A stretch of DNA of 64,000 nucleotides from contig WPIO01000109.1 of assembly GCA_009760855.2 (NCBI GenBank), positions 1-64,000 of the forward strand, given 5' to 3'. The notes under the pieces were generated by a model, which was given only the letters and a program-made list of their open reading frames with translations, searched no databases and was not told the DNA's origin. Shown piece after piece: positions 1 to 10,289 of the stretch. The first letter of the stretch is position 1, and each line of letters opens with the position of its first letter. The position numbers and the translations under genes were made by a program. The stretch comes from Cristatella mucedo (taxonomy: Eukaryota; Bryozoa; Phylactolaemata; Cristatellidae).

Positions 1-407
1 GCAAACAAATCTCTTCTTGTTTTATAAATCCGGGAAATATCAATGTTATGTTTCCAGTTTAAGTTTGAGAACATCAAGCTTTAATCACACAATATCTTCT
101 ACAGCTCAATTGTCATCTCAATAGACAATCTTAGTGAGTCCGTCTATAGGATGGCACCATCCCTATTGAAATCATGTGCCTCAATTATATGCCTCCACTC
201 AATGTCGTAATTAAAGCATAATATTAGTGACCTCGTCCTGAAGTTCATATTCCAATAAAAGTAGAAAACTAGTTACTTTCTAGACCCTATTCCCTTTTTT
301 GCTGCTCATACTGTGAATAGATCTGCTTTCGCCATGCAGGAAAAACGTAATACTAATCACCTATCTATAATTCATGTGCACTTAAACTTTTATGTTTATG
401 TTTTATG
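1..407. other. unassigned AT-rich sequence
   Basis: No gene, RNA or repeat of the families recognised elsewhere in the window is visible here. It ends where the TACAT-type tail of the first LINE family A copy begins. Confidence 0.4.
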
Positions 408-1012
408 TATCTCCGTCTGTAAATCCACAAAGTAACACAGACCATGTGGCTGTTACGCAGGAGAGTTTTGTATAGCCCACTCACAGCCTAAGCGGCTTTC
501 GGTACGCATTCGGTAGCCAACAGACTCAGTCTCACGCAACAAAGAGAAAGTGGAAAGCATGGCAGAGTCAGGAGAGCAGATGAGGTAGTGATTAGAACAA
601 AAGTAGCAGCTCAGGACCACCGAAAAGGATGTGCCATAGTCATCAGTAGGAGAGTAGTTTTCGTTGCATAAGAATTGTGGAAGCGAGTTCCACAGTCTAG
701 GACCTGCAGAGCTAAAGCTTCTGTCGCCAACTGTCTTTAAGCTGAGTAATGGGACAGCTATTGTCCACACAGGACCTGAGGGCGTGAACAGGCTAAAACT
801 GATGCAGCAGTTCAGCTAGGTACGAAGGAGCCAAGCCGTGGTGGGCCTTGTGGGTCAGCCTAAGAACTTTGCTCTGTATCCTTTGCTAAACCGACAACCA
901 TCCTTGCTCTTTCAGCAAAGGAGACACGTGCTCAAATCGCTGGGACTTGAAGACTAGCCTGGCAGCCTTATTCACAGTCCGCGGTAGTGGCATAATAGCT
1001 TTCTTTGGCAGC
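408..1012 (-). mobile_element. LINE family A, 5'-truncated 3' end
   Basis: Minus-strand 3' fragment of a CR1/L2-type LINE. The frame closing near 453 encodes the C-terminal protein end with [20 protein letters not shown], the signature shared by every family A copy in this window, followed by a 3' UTR that reads TGTGGATTTACAGACGGAGA and a degenerate TACAT tail. Reverse-transcriptase motifs are missing because the copy is 5'-truncated. Around position 1012 it meets a plus-strand family B fragment head to head, so the open frame crossing 886-1110 is a chimera of two antisense LINE pieces and not a gene. Family membership is from shared protein and tail sequence; clade placement (CR1/L2 group) is inferred from the RT motifs of longer copies. 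Confidence 0.85.
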
Positions 1013-1380
1013 CTAGCCAAAACCTTTGGAGACTGAGCAAATAGTTCGTACGCTTCCAGATCCTGGAACTTACTTCCGACTTGAGTTACAACATTCCCTG
1101 ACCTAATCACGTTTAGAAGAAAATGCTTCCATGCATTACAGCATTTAGTGGCTTCGTGGGATTTTTCCTTTACATGCTTATGCTTAGACGGGCTGACACT
1201 AACCGTTTTTGCATGCTGACCATTTGCCTGTCATCCCTAAACAATTGATGCTTGCAATCATTGAGCTTGCTACCACTAACTATTTAATCGTACTTCATTC
1301 GCAGCAAATGTAACGCACATAGAAATAAATTCAACTAGTTGAGAGCACTACATCAAATGTACTAGTGTTATTTTTATTAG
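1013..1380 (+). mobile_element. LINE family B, 3' end with hairpin tail
   Basis: Plus-strand relic of the L2-like family B. Translation gives a degraded KTFGD-ANSSYA-RSWN-LPT-V-TFPDLITFRRK, matching the family B C-terminus seen at 11397-11966 (FGDRAFSSYAPTAWNSLPT). It is followed by the family 3' UTR (CTGACACT, GCATGCTGACC) and a decayed version of the terminal hairpin at about 1303-1365, ending in a T/A-rich tail. The same fragment in opposite orientation lies at 33260-33650. Confidence 0.75.
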
Positions 1381-1384
1381 TCTC

Positions 1385-1870
1385 CGGTGATGTCCCAGCA
1401 CCTTTAAAAAAGGCTAAAGATAGGCCTCTACTCCAACGAATTACAATAGACCGAGAGAACTTATGCTGCTTACGCCCAGCCTCCATTTAGCCATTACTAT
1501 CAAAGACAGGGAAACCACCCTGAAAGACCAGATGAACTCTTATATTGAAGATTTAAATCTTATCAGTAATTTTCGGTCTGTCTTTAGAGCTAATCACTTC
1601 CCAGAGTCAACACTGTTTTTTTCACCAAACGAACAAGTTAGGAATACAGATTTAGGTGGAGCATTTATTTTATTTTTTCTTTATGTTTTGGCACTTTTTT
1701 GATACTATCGATCTTCAAGTCCCTTTCGAGTGCCTCATCTTGCCAAAGCGTCACTAGGAACGCCCTGCTCTATCTTTCAGCATACCAATTAACTTTTGGC
1801 TAATACAATATGGATATGGATGGTTAGAGCTGGCTTCTTAATACTTGGTCATAGTTAAAGTCCTGCAGTA
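1385..1870 (+). mobile_element. LINE family B reverse-transcriptase relic (N-terminal RT region)
   Basis: The frame at 1463-1702 reads KDQMNSYIEDLNLISNFRSV then FRANHFPEST, matching the start of L2/CR1 reverse transcriptases, where lines like LKDQLNSYIE-NNLIS-FQSGFRANHSTE precede the AFDTIDH motif. Upstream DVP-PLKKA and downstream DTID-LQVP follow in other frames, so frameshifts have accumulated. It joins SINE-1 DNA at about 1880. The same LINE+SINE join is repeated in inverse orientation at 32690-33260. Confidence 0.75.
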
Positions 1871-1879
1871 ATCTGCATA

Positions 1880-1960
1880 TAATTGCCGACTATAATCTGC
1901 AGAAAAGGCCGTTAAGGCTCTTCAGGTGCCGCATAAAAAAGGCTGTCAAACGGCTGCGGT
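1880..1960 (+). repeat. SINE-1 body fragment
   Basis: Contains GGCCGTTAAGGCTCTTC, the diagnostic body of SINE-1 found also near 14150, 38310 and 48235, followed by the AAAAAGGCTGT stretch. The tRNA-like head is missing or too decayed to see. Confidence 0.6.
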
Positions 1961-2105
1961 TTTTTAGCTAAATGAAACACGAGAAGCCAATTTCAGCAGC
2001 AGTTAGACAAATGACAAATCGACAGCCATGCAAAATAATGCATACAGACGTCAGTGGCCTGAACGAAGACTAGCAATCACTTTGTCGTTGAAGACAACTT
2101 CGAGT

Positions 2106-2408
2106 TTAAAGATTAAGGTCGGAGCAAAACTGGCTCCACCGATCTGTAAGATCATAGCTGCTGAATAGATGCCCTTTTTTAAACGGGCATAAGATTAATA
2201 CAACTCCTAATAATAATATTAGGACAACAGTCACTCTACCACTCCTACTTATACTCAACCTTTCCTTGTTTCCCTTCGTATCATAACCAAAATGGTTACG
2301 TAATATGAATACTTTATCAATACTCGCGGGCCGTTTGCTGTGTATGCTTACACTCTTTAACACTGAAACAATATTTTTGGGTGGTTTACTAATGCTGCTA
2401 AAATTCAA
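2106..2408 (-). pseudogene. R-long conserved open frame, copy 1
   Basis: Minus-strand frame of 100 codons containing RLSISRSGRVTVVLILLLGV then VLILCPFKKG. It is clearly homologous to the frame at 32350-32739 (TSRSGRVTVVLLLAAGAVFI). The opposite strand is also open and similar between copies (MQNNAYRRQWPER here), so which strand was coding is undecided. A hydrophobic segment flanked by basic residues is visible in this reading. I do not recognise a family. Confidence 0.3.
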
Positions 2409-3096
2409 TTACTTAGTGTGTCTGAGGTAAATGTACTTTAAGGTACACAAGTCAGAAGTAGACATTGATGTCATAATGCAGTTTAAATCACCAAGCTCAC
2501 AAATGTAATAGCATGTAAGTCTTAATATAGATTACGTTCACGAAACCTGCGGCATTGATTTGACCATGGTCAAAGAAATAATGCCCTCGATTCTAGGTAG
2601 TCTGCGTAGCGACTGTGATACTTTTAGGTAGACCTGCATAAATTTGTAAGATCGTCGTGCATTTCTGAGAGTACTTCCCACATGTGCATATACAATTTTT
2701 TGATTGTCTGACAGACTCAGGACTTATTAAAAGGTGACTTCCCTGTAACTGAAATAACTAGCTTATTACAAGAGGCCATTTCCGAGAATCTGTGGTTCAA
2801 AATTAGACTAAGAAATGAAGCATACCATTTTTGAAGCATCTTCAAAAATGAAACAGAAATAATCTAATTATGCTAAACAAAACGAACTATGATTTTTTAA
2901 CTTACCTTAACACAACTAATTATGATAAATCGATAAAGACAACTTAACAGAATCAGTGCAAATCGCCAGAGCTACACATTTCTGAGTCTTTGAGGTATAT
3001 CATATTTTTAATAGTTATTACATCCAAGGAACATAGTCGCGTAGGCATGTATGCACAAATCTAAATTAAATGTGCGACACACCAAGATAGCAGCTT

Positions 3097-3630
3097 TAAT
3101 ACTAATAATATTAATATTAATAATGCACTTGATAAAGCATCCTCAGAAAAATTAATCACTTTTTAGGCGCTTTGCATTTGCCGCAAAGAAAAATGCAATT
3201 GAATGGTGAGTTATATCATGCCTGATAAACAAACAACATCAATAACACGGGTAGGGTTGACGTGCACAAGGTCAGCATGCAAATGTGGTTAGTGGCAGCA
3301 TGCATAGTGTCGGCACGCATAGGCACGTGAAGGACTAATCACAAGGAACCACTAAATGCTGACCTAAATAGGTGTGCTTTTAAGTTTGTTTTTTTAAATG
3401 TGGTCAAGGCAGGGGATGTTTTGATGCAAGTCAGGAGGGAGTTCCAGACTTTGGGAGCATTCTAACTAAATGCACGGTCTCCAAAGGATTTGAGGTTTGT
3501 ACGATGCATTGGTAGACTGTTGGATTCTGAAAACCGGTTTGTACGATGCTTGGCCGGTTGGGGGAGGAGATAAGAGAGATAGACTGGAGCTAAAGAATAA
3601 AACCTTCCCTTATATATCTAGAGGATCATA
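3097..3630 (-). mobile_element. LINE family B 3' end inserted in R-long copy 1
   Basis: Carries the family B tail ATTAATAATGCACTTGATAAAG, the terminal hairpin at about 3125-3185 and the 3' UTR and C-terminus region in antisense. The flanks share AGCTTT on both sides (AGCAGCTTTAATAC and ATAAAGCTTTCTTAAG). Copies 2 and 3 of R-long run through this point without it. It is therefore an insertion with a short target duplication. Confidence 0.75.
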
Positions 3631-4629
3631 AAGCTTTCTTAAGATATTTAGAAGATCACAAATTTACTGTAACAGATGCAAGTGATAGTAATGTCTCTAA
3701 CAAGCGAAAGGGCATCGGATTGTATATCATGGTACATGTAAATCTGCTTAAGTTTAAAGGAGCATTGATTCTTGCGATGGTAAACTATGACTTAATTGAG
3801 TGATCCAAATTATCCGTTATTCTATGTTGCTAACCCACTACAGAGTTTTTTACAATGAAGTAACCACCACAGACCAGCAGAACGATATTACGTAAGTTCA
3901 TTTACTCCACATGGCGTATCTTGATTGTTTCCGCCCCTTCAGTTTGACTTCCTCTTTCCTGATATTTATTTGATTTCCTCATAATTGTGTGAATTTAAGA
4001 AAGATAAAGTACGGTTGATATGCCAGGACAGTCAAATTACAAGAATAATAAAAATTGTACCTGCACGCAAGTTTTCCATGTCATAACGTAAGAACAAAGA
4101 CAGTTATTTAAAAACAAAGACCAAAATTATTTAACGATAATAATACTTTTAATATATCGCCCTTAGAGAGCTCAATCTCCTTCCGTGTAATCTACATAAG
4201 CTGCAAACCAACCAAGATCTAATGATTAGCAGTAGCAGGTTTATTAAATAACATGAATAGCATGGCTGGTGGTCACATGTACAGGGTATAGATGCATGTA
4301 TGGTTAGTTGCAGCATGCACAATGTCAGCACCCATGATTCAATAAAAGAAAAATCTGGTTTCTTTGTTGCATATGACTCCTATCCTTTGTCTTAAATCCT
4401 GAATCAAGGTTTTTACAATTTCAATTGATTTACTGATTATAGCTGAATTATAGCTCATTTTGTGATCGAATTCGCATTTAAACTAGATAATTCAGAAATA
4501 CGTTACAGAGCCCTTAGTTTTGGACGTTTAAATATGTACACGAAAACTCAATTAACTGGCATTTTTCCTTAATTGGTAAATAAATCTTCATTGCGAACGA
4601 TGAAGCTAGCTTTCAAAAATGATACGGGG

Positions 4630-4740
4630 ATATTTTGAGGTTCGCCGCTAGTGAGTTCCGAGCTTTGGGAGCGTATTAAGTAAAGGCAATGTCTCCAAGA
4701 GTTTTACGTTCGTAAGATTTGCCAATGCGAGCTCTTTTTT
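4630..4740 (-). mobile_element. LINE family B C-terminus scrap
   Basis: Antisense match to the family B end-of-ORF region (GAGTTCCGAGCTTTGGGAGC, ...GTCTCCAAGAGTTTTACG), ending abruptly at both sides. Confidence 0.6.
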
Positions 4741-5488
4741 CAATTTTTCAAGAGCACTACTAACTGTGGCTGGGGAATTCAGTACTTGTACCAATTTAGA
4801 TTAAATGACAACTGAGGCTGTGGGCTAAAGCCCGATGGAACATAAGTAGTGCTTAGATCAAGATTGGATCTATTGCGTAACTAAATAGTGCAAGGATATT
4901 TTTATTCGTGGTAACCTTGACTCTTCAGTACTTTCATCGTATGTCTCAAGTTACGAGACTTTTCAGATAGATGGATCGCTGCGTAATTATTTGGCATTTT
5001 TTCCTTGGCTTGTAAAATAGGCGTACAAAATTAAAAGGAATCTTGGAACAGTTGTGCCACTGATAGATTTTTTAAAACCGACACCGGACGTTTTTCTAGT
5101 AATAATAACGTTAATCACTAAAACTATAAATTTATCAAGCACGTTCAGAGGACCGAATCTCTGTCCACGCACTTTTAGATGCTGATAAGGAAGCATCAAG
5201 TGAATATTACTTCACACTTTCGTATCCCTAAGAGACATAATACACTATTCCTATCCAGAAAACCAAGCTTTTATGCTCTGGAAAGCTGTAACCTAGAAAA
5301 AACGAAATTTTTAATCTAGCCAGAAAAAACAGTTAATCGAAGCGTGTTTTTGAAATATTTTTAGAATGAACTACGAATGAAAGAAAATCATTAGGTATTA
5401 ATTATTACGTCATTATTGAATAACCGCTTAAAACCAACAATTTTGGTACATATTAATATGCTCAATATAGAATTGCCGATTTCTTATT
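4741..5488. other. unassigned AT-rich sequence
   Basis: No repeat family or exon-like structure recognised. Short open frames here (for example minus 4987-5199) show no motif or signal sequence and no splice context. Confidence 0.35.
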
Positions 5489-5780
5489 TCAATCCTCTAC
5501 GGTATTACGTAGATTCACTTGTTCAATATCCTGGTAATGACTTTCTAAGTTTAGTATATCCCGAAATACTTTCTCCCGTGGTTTCATCGCATTTCTTTTC
5601 ATGGCGAGCCTGAAGTGGTTCCTAGTCTTTAAGGAACGTTCCGCATTCCCATTTGCTAACCTACTTATGGAAGCGTGCAGCAGCTGCATAAAGTGCCACG
5701 CCTAGCGATAGCCAGCCAAGAAGCGAATCGCTATTACGAATTATCATCGTTTTCGCTGCTTCCTTACTTTTGTTTCAGCG
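5489..5780 (-). other. weak small-ORF region of unknown nature
   Basis: Two overlapping minus-strand frames are present. One starts near 5747 with MIIRNSDSLLGWLSLGVALY followed by AAAARFHK and a stop, a signal-peptide-like N-terminus. The other (5689-5489) is basic and open for 66 codons and ends EQVNLRNTVED. They would need a splice or frameshift to join, and the donor-like AAGTAGGT at the end of the first is poor. No family recognised; could be chance. Confidence 0.2.
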
Positions 5781-5825
5781 CATTTGTCACACTATATGAC
5801 CTACAGTATCCTTAATGTGACAAAA

Positions 5826-6215
5826 TGTAATGTAAAGTATCTCCCTCTGTAACTGTTCAAAGTGGCTAAGAACTATTTTGGCGGTTCACGGGAGAGTTTG
5901 GTACAGCACACATCGAAGCCTAAGAGGCTTACAGGTTGCATTCGGTGGCACATACTTTATATTCCGCAACAAAGAGGCAATGTGAAGTATAGCTCAGTGA
6001 GGTGAGCAGTTCAGGTAATGTGTAACATGGAAGTAGCAACTCAGAACATCAGGAAAGAATGTGCTATTGACGGCAGCAGGGGAATATTTGTCGTTGTGTA
6101 AGAATTGTGTAAGTCAGCTCAGCTGTCCCTGACCCGCAGGGCGATAATTTCTGTTACCACCGGTCTTTGAGCGGAGAAAGACAGTTGCACAGTCCACTTC
6201 TCTCGGAAAACTAAA
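5826..6215 (-). mobile_element. LINE family A, old 3' end
   Basis: Starts with the tail ATGTAATGTAAAGTATCTCC and continues through the antisense C-terminus (AGGAGAGTTT-like, GCTTACAGG, GAATTGTGTAAG). Divergence is clearly higher than in the copies at 12.8 or 55.5 kb. No intact frame remains. Confidence 0.75.
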
Positions 6216-6985
6216 GAAATTCGTATCGGAGGTAATTTAAAGCCACTGACACATGGTCTTAAGGAATGACAACTTACTCAAGGCGGCTGGACTAATCACT
6301 TCAGTTTATTTTATGATGCTTGTATTGTCTTCCTACTAAAGGATCAGATACGTTCTTTTGCGTTGCACCATTACAGGCTGTGATTCACAGATACTTTCTA
6401 TGGTTTTGCTAAATCGTACGTTCATTGGCATATATATAACTACAATAGTTAGTAGAATCCATCACGTAGCTGGAAAAAGGAATACGGGCGTTCTTTTGCT
6501 TCGAAAAAGAGTAGGGTTCACTATATGCAAGATTTGCGTTAAATAAATCCACCATTTATTAATATATCGCGAAGCAAAATTCCATATTAGTCAAAAAGAA
6601 TTCAGGTTGAAGCTGACTTAGGAACCTAGTGGGAGTCTATTCCACAATTAATCCCTTAGGATTTCTAAGCTTCCTGACCTGCGTCCCTATAAAAATACAC
6701 CATTCCTAAATTAGCTTGAAACAGATTTTCCCACTTTAGTTCAGATCTTTTTTAGAACCAAATCAATATTTTTTAAATACATTAAGAGGAGAATATTTCC
6801 GAGACCAAAATGAGTTCAAAACGGTTCAATATTATTGTTCCACTTCTGCTTAACATACGCACGTTTTGCCAAAAAAGCCATGTTAAAATATATGGTCAAG
6901 TCGGGGAGTAAAAATTGGAACTTCTATTGAACACGGAATACGTTCAACATTCTGAAATCAAACAGAGCCCTTAGTCCAAATTCCA
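6216..6985. other. unassigned sequence downstream of the secreted-peptide gene
   Basis: AT-rich, no recognised repeat. Open frames are short and featureless. It lies between an old LINE and the polyadenylation signal of the minus-strand gene. Confidence 0.35.
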
Positions 6986-6992
6986 GTTGAGG

Positions 6993-6998
6993 TTTATT
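6993..6998 (-). promoter_or_regulatory. polyadenylation signal AATAAA
   Basis: Minus-strand AATAAA lies about 20 bases after the TAG stop codon at 7018-7016. The tight spacing supports a complete short 3' UTR for the gene at 7016-7580. Confidence 0.6.
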
Positions 6999-7015
6999 TT
7001 ACTCATCACATATTA

Positions 7016-7580
7016 CTATTTTCCCAAAGCTAGTCCAAGAAGCGGAAGAACCGCTTTTAATACAATCGGAGCTGCCTTGACTGCGAACTCTCCAGCCTTT
7101 TTCAAGAAGCCCCTCTTCGCTTGATCGTATTCTAGAAATTGAAGATGAATATCTGTCATAGCTTTATGGAGCATCCTGCGAAAAAAAATGCTGGGCAACA
7201 ATCTGTCGAGATGGTTCATATAGTCGTAAACCTTACCTTTATAAATCTCTTCCATTTCAGCCAACAACTCAGGGGTCACTTCAAAGTTGTCTACAATTTC
7301 CTGAAATGAAACCGCTGCTCAACCATCTTTGTTAATGACTGTCTACCAATCAGTCAGTGACATCTCAGCACCAAAAACTTAGAACGTTTAGCTGAGCCAT
7401 GCAGTATCAACAGCATTTTACACATATTTTATTCTAATTTATTTCAGCTTGCGAACATTAAATCTATTCTGCTATCGTATGTTACTGTTTTACAGTTTAG
7501 ACAAGTATGGTAATACTCACCTCAGACATTGCAACATGTAACAGCAGCCCAATGACGGCACATACTAATAGAGACTTCAT
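7016..7580 (-). CDS. putative secreted amphipathic (antimicrobial-type) peptide precursor, two coding exons
   Basis: Exon 1 is 7580-7521 and encodes MKSLLVCAVIGLLLHVAMSE, a textbook signal peptide. It ends at a consensus donor (GAG|GTGAGT). Exon 2 is 7300-7016, preceded by acceptor TTTCATTTCAG; the 220-base intron is phase 0. The predicted protein is 114 residues. After the signal comes an acidic propiece rich in Glu/Asp with no cysteine, then Lys-Arg at about residues 82-83, a site for prohormone-type processing. The C-terminal 31 residues start GFLKKAGEFAVK and end LGLALGK. In that part Lys falls at positions 4, 5, 12 and 19, one face of a helix, with Pro at 15 and 23. The final Gly-Lys fits carboxypeptidase trimming and C-terminal amidation. 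The open frame alone would start at a GTG (7279); splice signals show this is internal. Architecture resembles arminin-, melittin- or frog-type precursors, but I cannot name a family, and activity is inference. Confidence 0.75.
7301..7520 (-). other. phase-0 spliceosomal intron of the peptide gene
   Basis: Donor GTGAGTATTA and acceptor TTTCATTTCAG on the minus strand. It separates the signal peptide exon from the pro/mature exon, a usual arrangement for small secreted-peptide genes. Confidence 0.7.
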
Positions 7581-7586
7581 TTTTTT

Positions 7587-7615
7587 CTAAAAACAAAAAA
7601 AATTTGCTTAGATGC
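7587..7615 (-). promoter_or_regulatory. 3' splice site directly upstream of the start codon
   Basis: On the minus strand a long T-run (TTTTTTTTGTTTTTAG) ends seven bases before the ATG, leaving AAAAAA as leader. This is either the acceptor of a 5' UTR intron or a trans-splice acceptor. A strong cis donor upstream was not found; ATCG|GTAGCT near 7845 is a weak candidate. Confidence 0.5.
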
Positions 7616-7905
7616 ACTCTCGTTCTTTGGGAGGAAAAAATGAAGTAATTACATAAAATCATGCAAACTGAATTGTCTAATATTTAAAAAAAGAGTTAAA
7701 TATTCCTTCTTAAGCACAAGTAGAGGCAAGCACAAATGCACTTACATACATAAATACTCTCGCCTACACTCGCATGCACACACTCAAGCTCATACGCTAA
7801 TGTGAAATGCTCAATTAAAGTACATATAAAGATATAACTATTCATAGCTACCGATAGTAAGATATGAGAGCAACGGAGAACTACACCCCAACTCCGGCAG
7901 CTTTG

Positions 7906-7915
7906 TTTTTTATAT
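7906..7915 (-). promoter_or_regulatory. candidate TATA box of the peptide gene
   Basis: Minus-strand TATATAAAAA. Transcription would start near 7880, about 300 bases before the start codon, which requires an untranslated first exon and agrees with the acceptor at 7587. Confidence 0.35.
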
Positions 7916-7989
7916 AGTTACGAAGATGCTGGTGTTGAAACCCCGATCTAGCCACTTGACTCATTGGCTAGTCGCGTACTCAGACAGCC

Positions 7990-8699
7990 CCGATTCTCCC
8001 GGATTGGCAACACGTTTGATCTGGCAGCATCTTCCAGACATTAAGGCGCCTGGTAAATCCGGCAACATTACGTACCTTCTAAGGAATGCAGACGTAAAGT
8101 GAGTAACCCGAGGAAAGACTCAAGTAAAATCTCCCCTATAAAATGCCTCATTTGTAAAGCGGCAGAAAGGCTTATCAGCTTTCACGGAAATAGGATGTCT
8201 GCTGTAAAATATGGTTTGTGGCAATAATCGCTCACAGAGTGGGGATCCTGTGCCGTGAGCATGGTAACGTTTGACTGTTGAGTGTTTTTTACAATCAACA
8301 GTTCCAAATTAAATTTAAAAAACTACCAGTTAACGTTGAGCTAAATAGAAAAAGCTTAACCTTGCAATTTTCGGCGACGAGCGGTAATGGGACACCTGGA
8401 ATTATCAGAAGCTTCAGAACTCGGCTAATTTGAATCTAAATTAAGATCGAAAAGTCAGCTAAAATAGCAAAAATAATTGAATTTAGGTTTTGTTTAAAAT
8501 AAATTCTAAATACAACTTTAGTATGGGCTTTGGTTTACTTCATCAATCCTGTGCTAATACAGCAACGACTTCAGCATAATCGTTAATGTAATATTTACCT
8601 TGACAACTATACGGTTGCTTATAAAGGTTACTGGCAATGCTATTTTGCATAAATTCTGAAAGTGGAAGAAATGTATTGCATTTTTGATTACCACTTAAT
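7990..8699. other. unassigned sequence
   Basis: No recognised repeat, exon or RNA. A mononucleotide-rich AT region without long frames. Confidence 0.35.
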
Positions 8700-9130
8700 T
8701 GCAAACATTTCTTGTAGAATCACGCTTGGTATCAATTAAGGAGACGCCAGAGTGATTGTAATTGAGGAAGCAAATATGCATCTATACAAATTGAGTGACA
8801 CAACATTGAATTCGATGCCCTGCTCGATCAGGAGCCAGTGCATGTCGGTGACAAGTGATGTGATGAGACAATTGCTAAGTTTACGGCAGAGAGCTAAGCT
8901 GCAGAGTGTTGCACCAAGTGAAAGCACCTGATTGCACACACAAGGAGACCAGATAGCAGTGGTTTTCAGAAGTTGAGACGGGATTTCACAAATTCATGGA
9001 CCTGTTTGTATATAGTATCAGTGTGCACACAAGCCCAAATTTTGGCAATGTTGTGTGGCTGAAAGTAGGCAGAAGCTATCGTGAAGCTGAAGTATTCGTC
9101 TAATGAATTGCGTCTTTGTGGCATCTTACA
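8700..9130 (-). mobile_element. LINE family B internal relic
   Basis: Antisense translation gives HNIAKIWACVHTDT, then H-FV-SRLNF, AIRCFHLVQHSAA and a degraded PTCTGS region, matching the RT-thumb/C-terminal portion at 11397-11966 (GNIAKIRPCLDKDTTSKLVH). Several stops; no tail attached. Confidence 0.75.
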
Positions 9131-9459
9131 CGAGTTGAGAGACTCAATTATTTCTCAGTGCCTACTCAGCTTGTGCCGTAGCCTTTAGCCCCCGCCCCAT
9201 AGCCTATTGTTCAACTCTGGCCGCAGTGAGAAAGGCGTTTGAAATTATTGGGTTCTCTCATTCTGTTGCTTTTAGATCAACAAAATCGTTCTCTGTTGAT
9301 GACCATGCATGCACCTTGCTTCTGATCAGTAGTTTAACATGTGACCATGAGTACATGCTTTGACTAGCCATTCACTTAGCCAACTGGAAATTCTCGCATT
9401 GACGTGTATATGGCCTGCTTTTTAATTCCAGTCGTAAAATGGCCACATAGGCATATTGT
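9131..9459. other. unassigned sequence
   Basis: No feature recognised between the family B relic and the family C LINE end. Confidence 0.3.
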
Positions 9460-9990
9460 CTGTATACACTCAGTCAAATCTTACTGAAAGATATGACAAA
9501 TATTAATAATTTCACTCCTGGCTACAATTCTTTTTTGCGATGCTAATGATACTTCAGCATCAAAATGTATCACAAACTATTCTGGTTCCATCTTAACTAT
9601 CAGAACTACTCCACCACCAGGCGAAGAATCGTACGGTGAGCTATTCTGACTACAATCAAGTAGCAATGCATACCTCTTACCAACCTCAAAACCGTTGAAC
9701 ACGGTGCCTTTACTTAATACTCTCCCAAATATCGGAACTCACTTGCGACAACCTCACATCATCCCTTGACATTAAGACTTTTAAAAGGAAATTCAAATAC
9801 ACCTTTTAATCACAGCAATAATTCGGATGGCAGTGCCTGCTTACAACAGGGCTTAAACTTGAGGATGTCACCACTAAATGCATGGTAAGGCTTTCTATGA
9901 GGCATCCGTAACGTGTCTAGAAAGAGAGATTCAGTTCTCTGTGGGCTCCATACGAACGTGTTATTTGAATGTTCGATAAGTGTTGTGTAG
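9460..9990 (+). mobile_element. LINE family C, 3' end
   Basis: Near-colinear with 28140-28680. In shifted frames it reads N-LP-ATLRTSSSLDIKTFKRKF, the standard C-terminal block of L2-type LINEs. The 3' UTR ends in a hairpin TCTAGAAAGAGAGATTCAGT then TCTCTGTGGGC that is a variant of the family B terminal hairpin. No intact frame. Confidence 0.7.
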
Positions 9991-10289
9991 TGATACCAGT
10001 TTTTAACAATTTGACTTACAGATGTAATGTATCATTTTTTAAAGCTAGGTTCAATGTTTACAATCATGATTTATTTACTAAGTAAGGAATAACGCCAAGT
10101 AAGTGAGTTTTCATGTGCATATTTCAAATTTTCTAAACTATGGGCTATAAGGTATTTCTAAACTATTTAGTTTATGTGGAAATTCGATCGGAAAATCATT
10201 CAATAGGCCATAATCAGTAATGCAATTAAAATTTAAAAAACCTTGAGTCAAGATTTAGGACAAAGTGTTGAAGTCATATAAATCAAGGA

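Larger units (their letters stand above)
2015..4628 (-). repeat. R-long copy 1 (dispersed multi-kb repeat)
   Basis: Read on the minus strand, this segment is colinear with 10002-14092 and 30218-32645: same order of blocks including AAAGCTAGCTTCA at one end, a LINE-B-like 3' UTR with a hairpin (about 4140-4330), TACCATCGCAAGAATCAATG, a block with ATGATATACC, a block with CAGATTCTCGGAAAT, and finally the stretch encoding SRSGRVTVV. It lacks the LINE A insertion shared by copies 2 and 3, giving an empty site near 4070, and carries its own LINE B insertion at 3097-3630. No transposase or terminal repeats were recognised. Confidence 0.75.

Noticed and set aside
886-1110. Minus open frame of 74 codons
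   Set aside because: It crosses the junction of an antisense LINE B piece and a sense LINE A piece; chimeric by chance.
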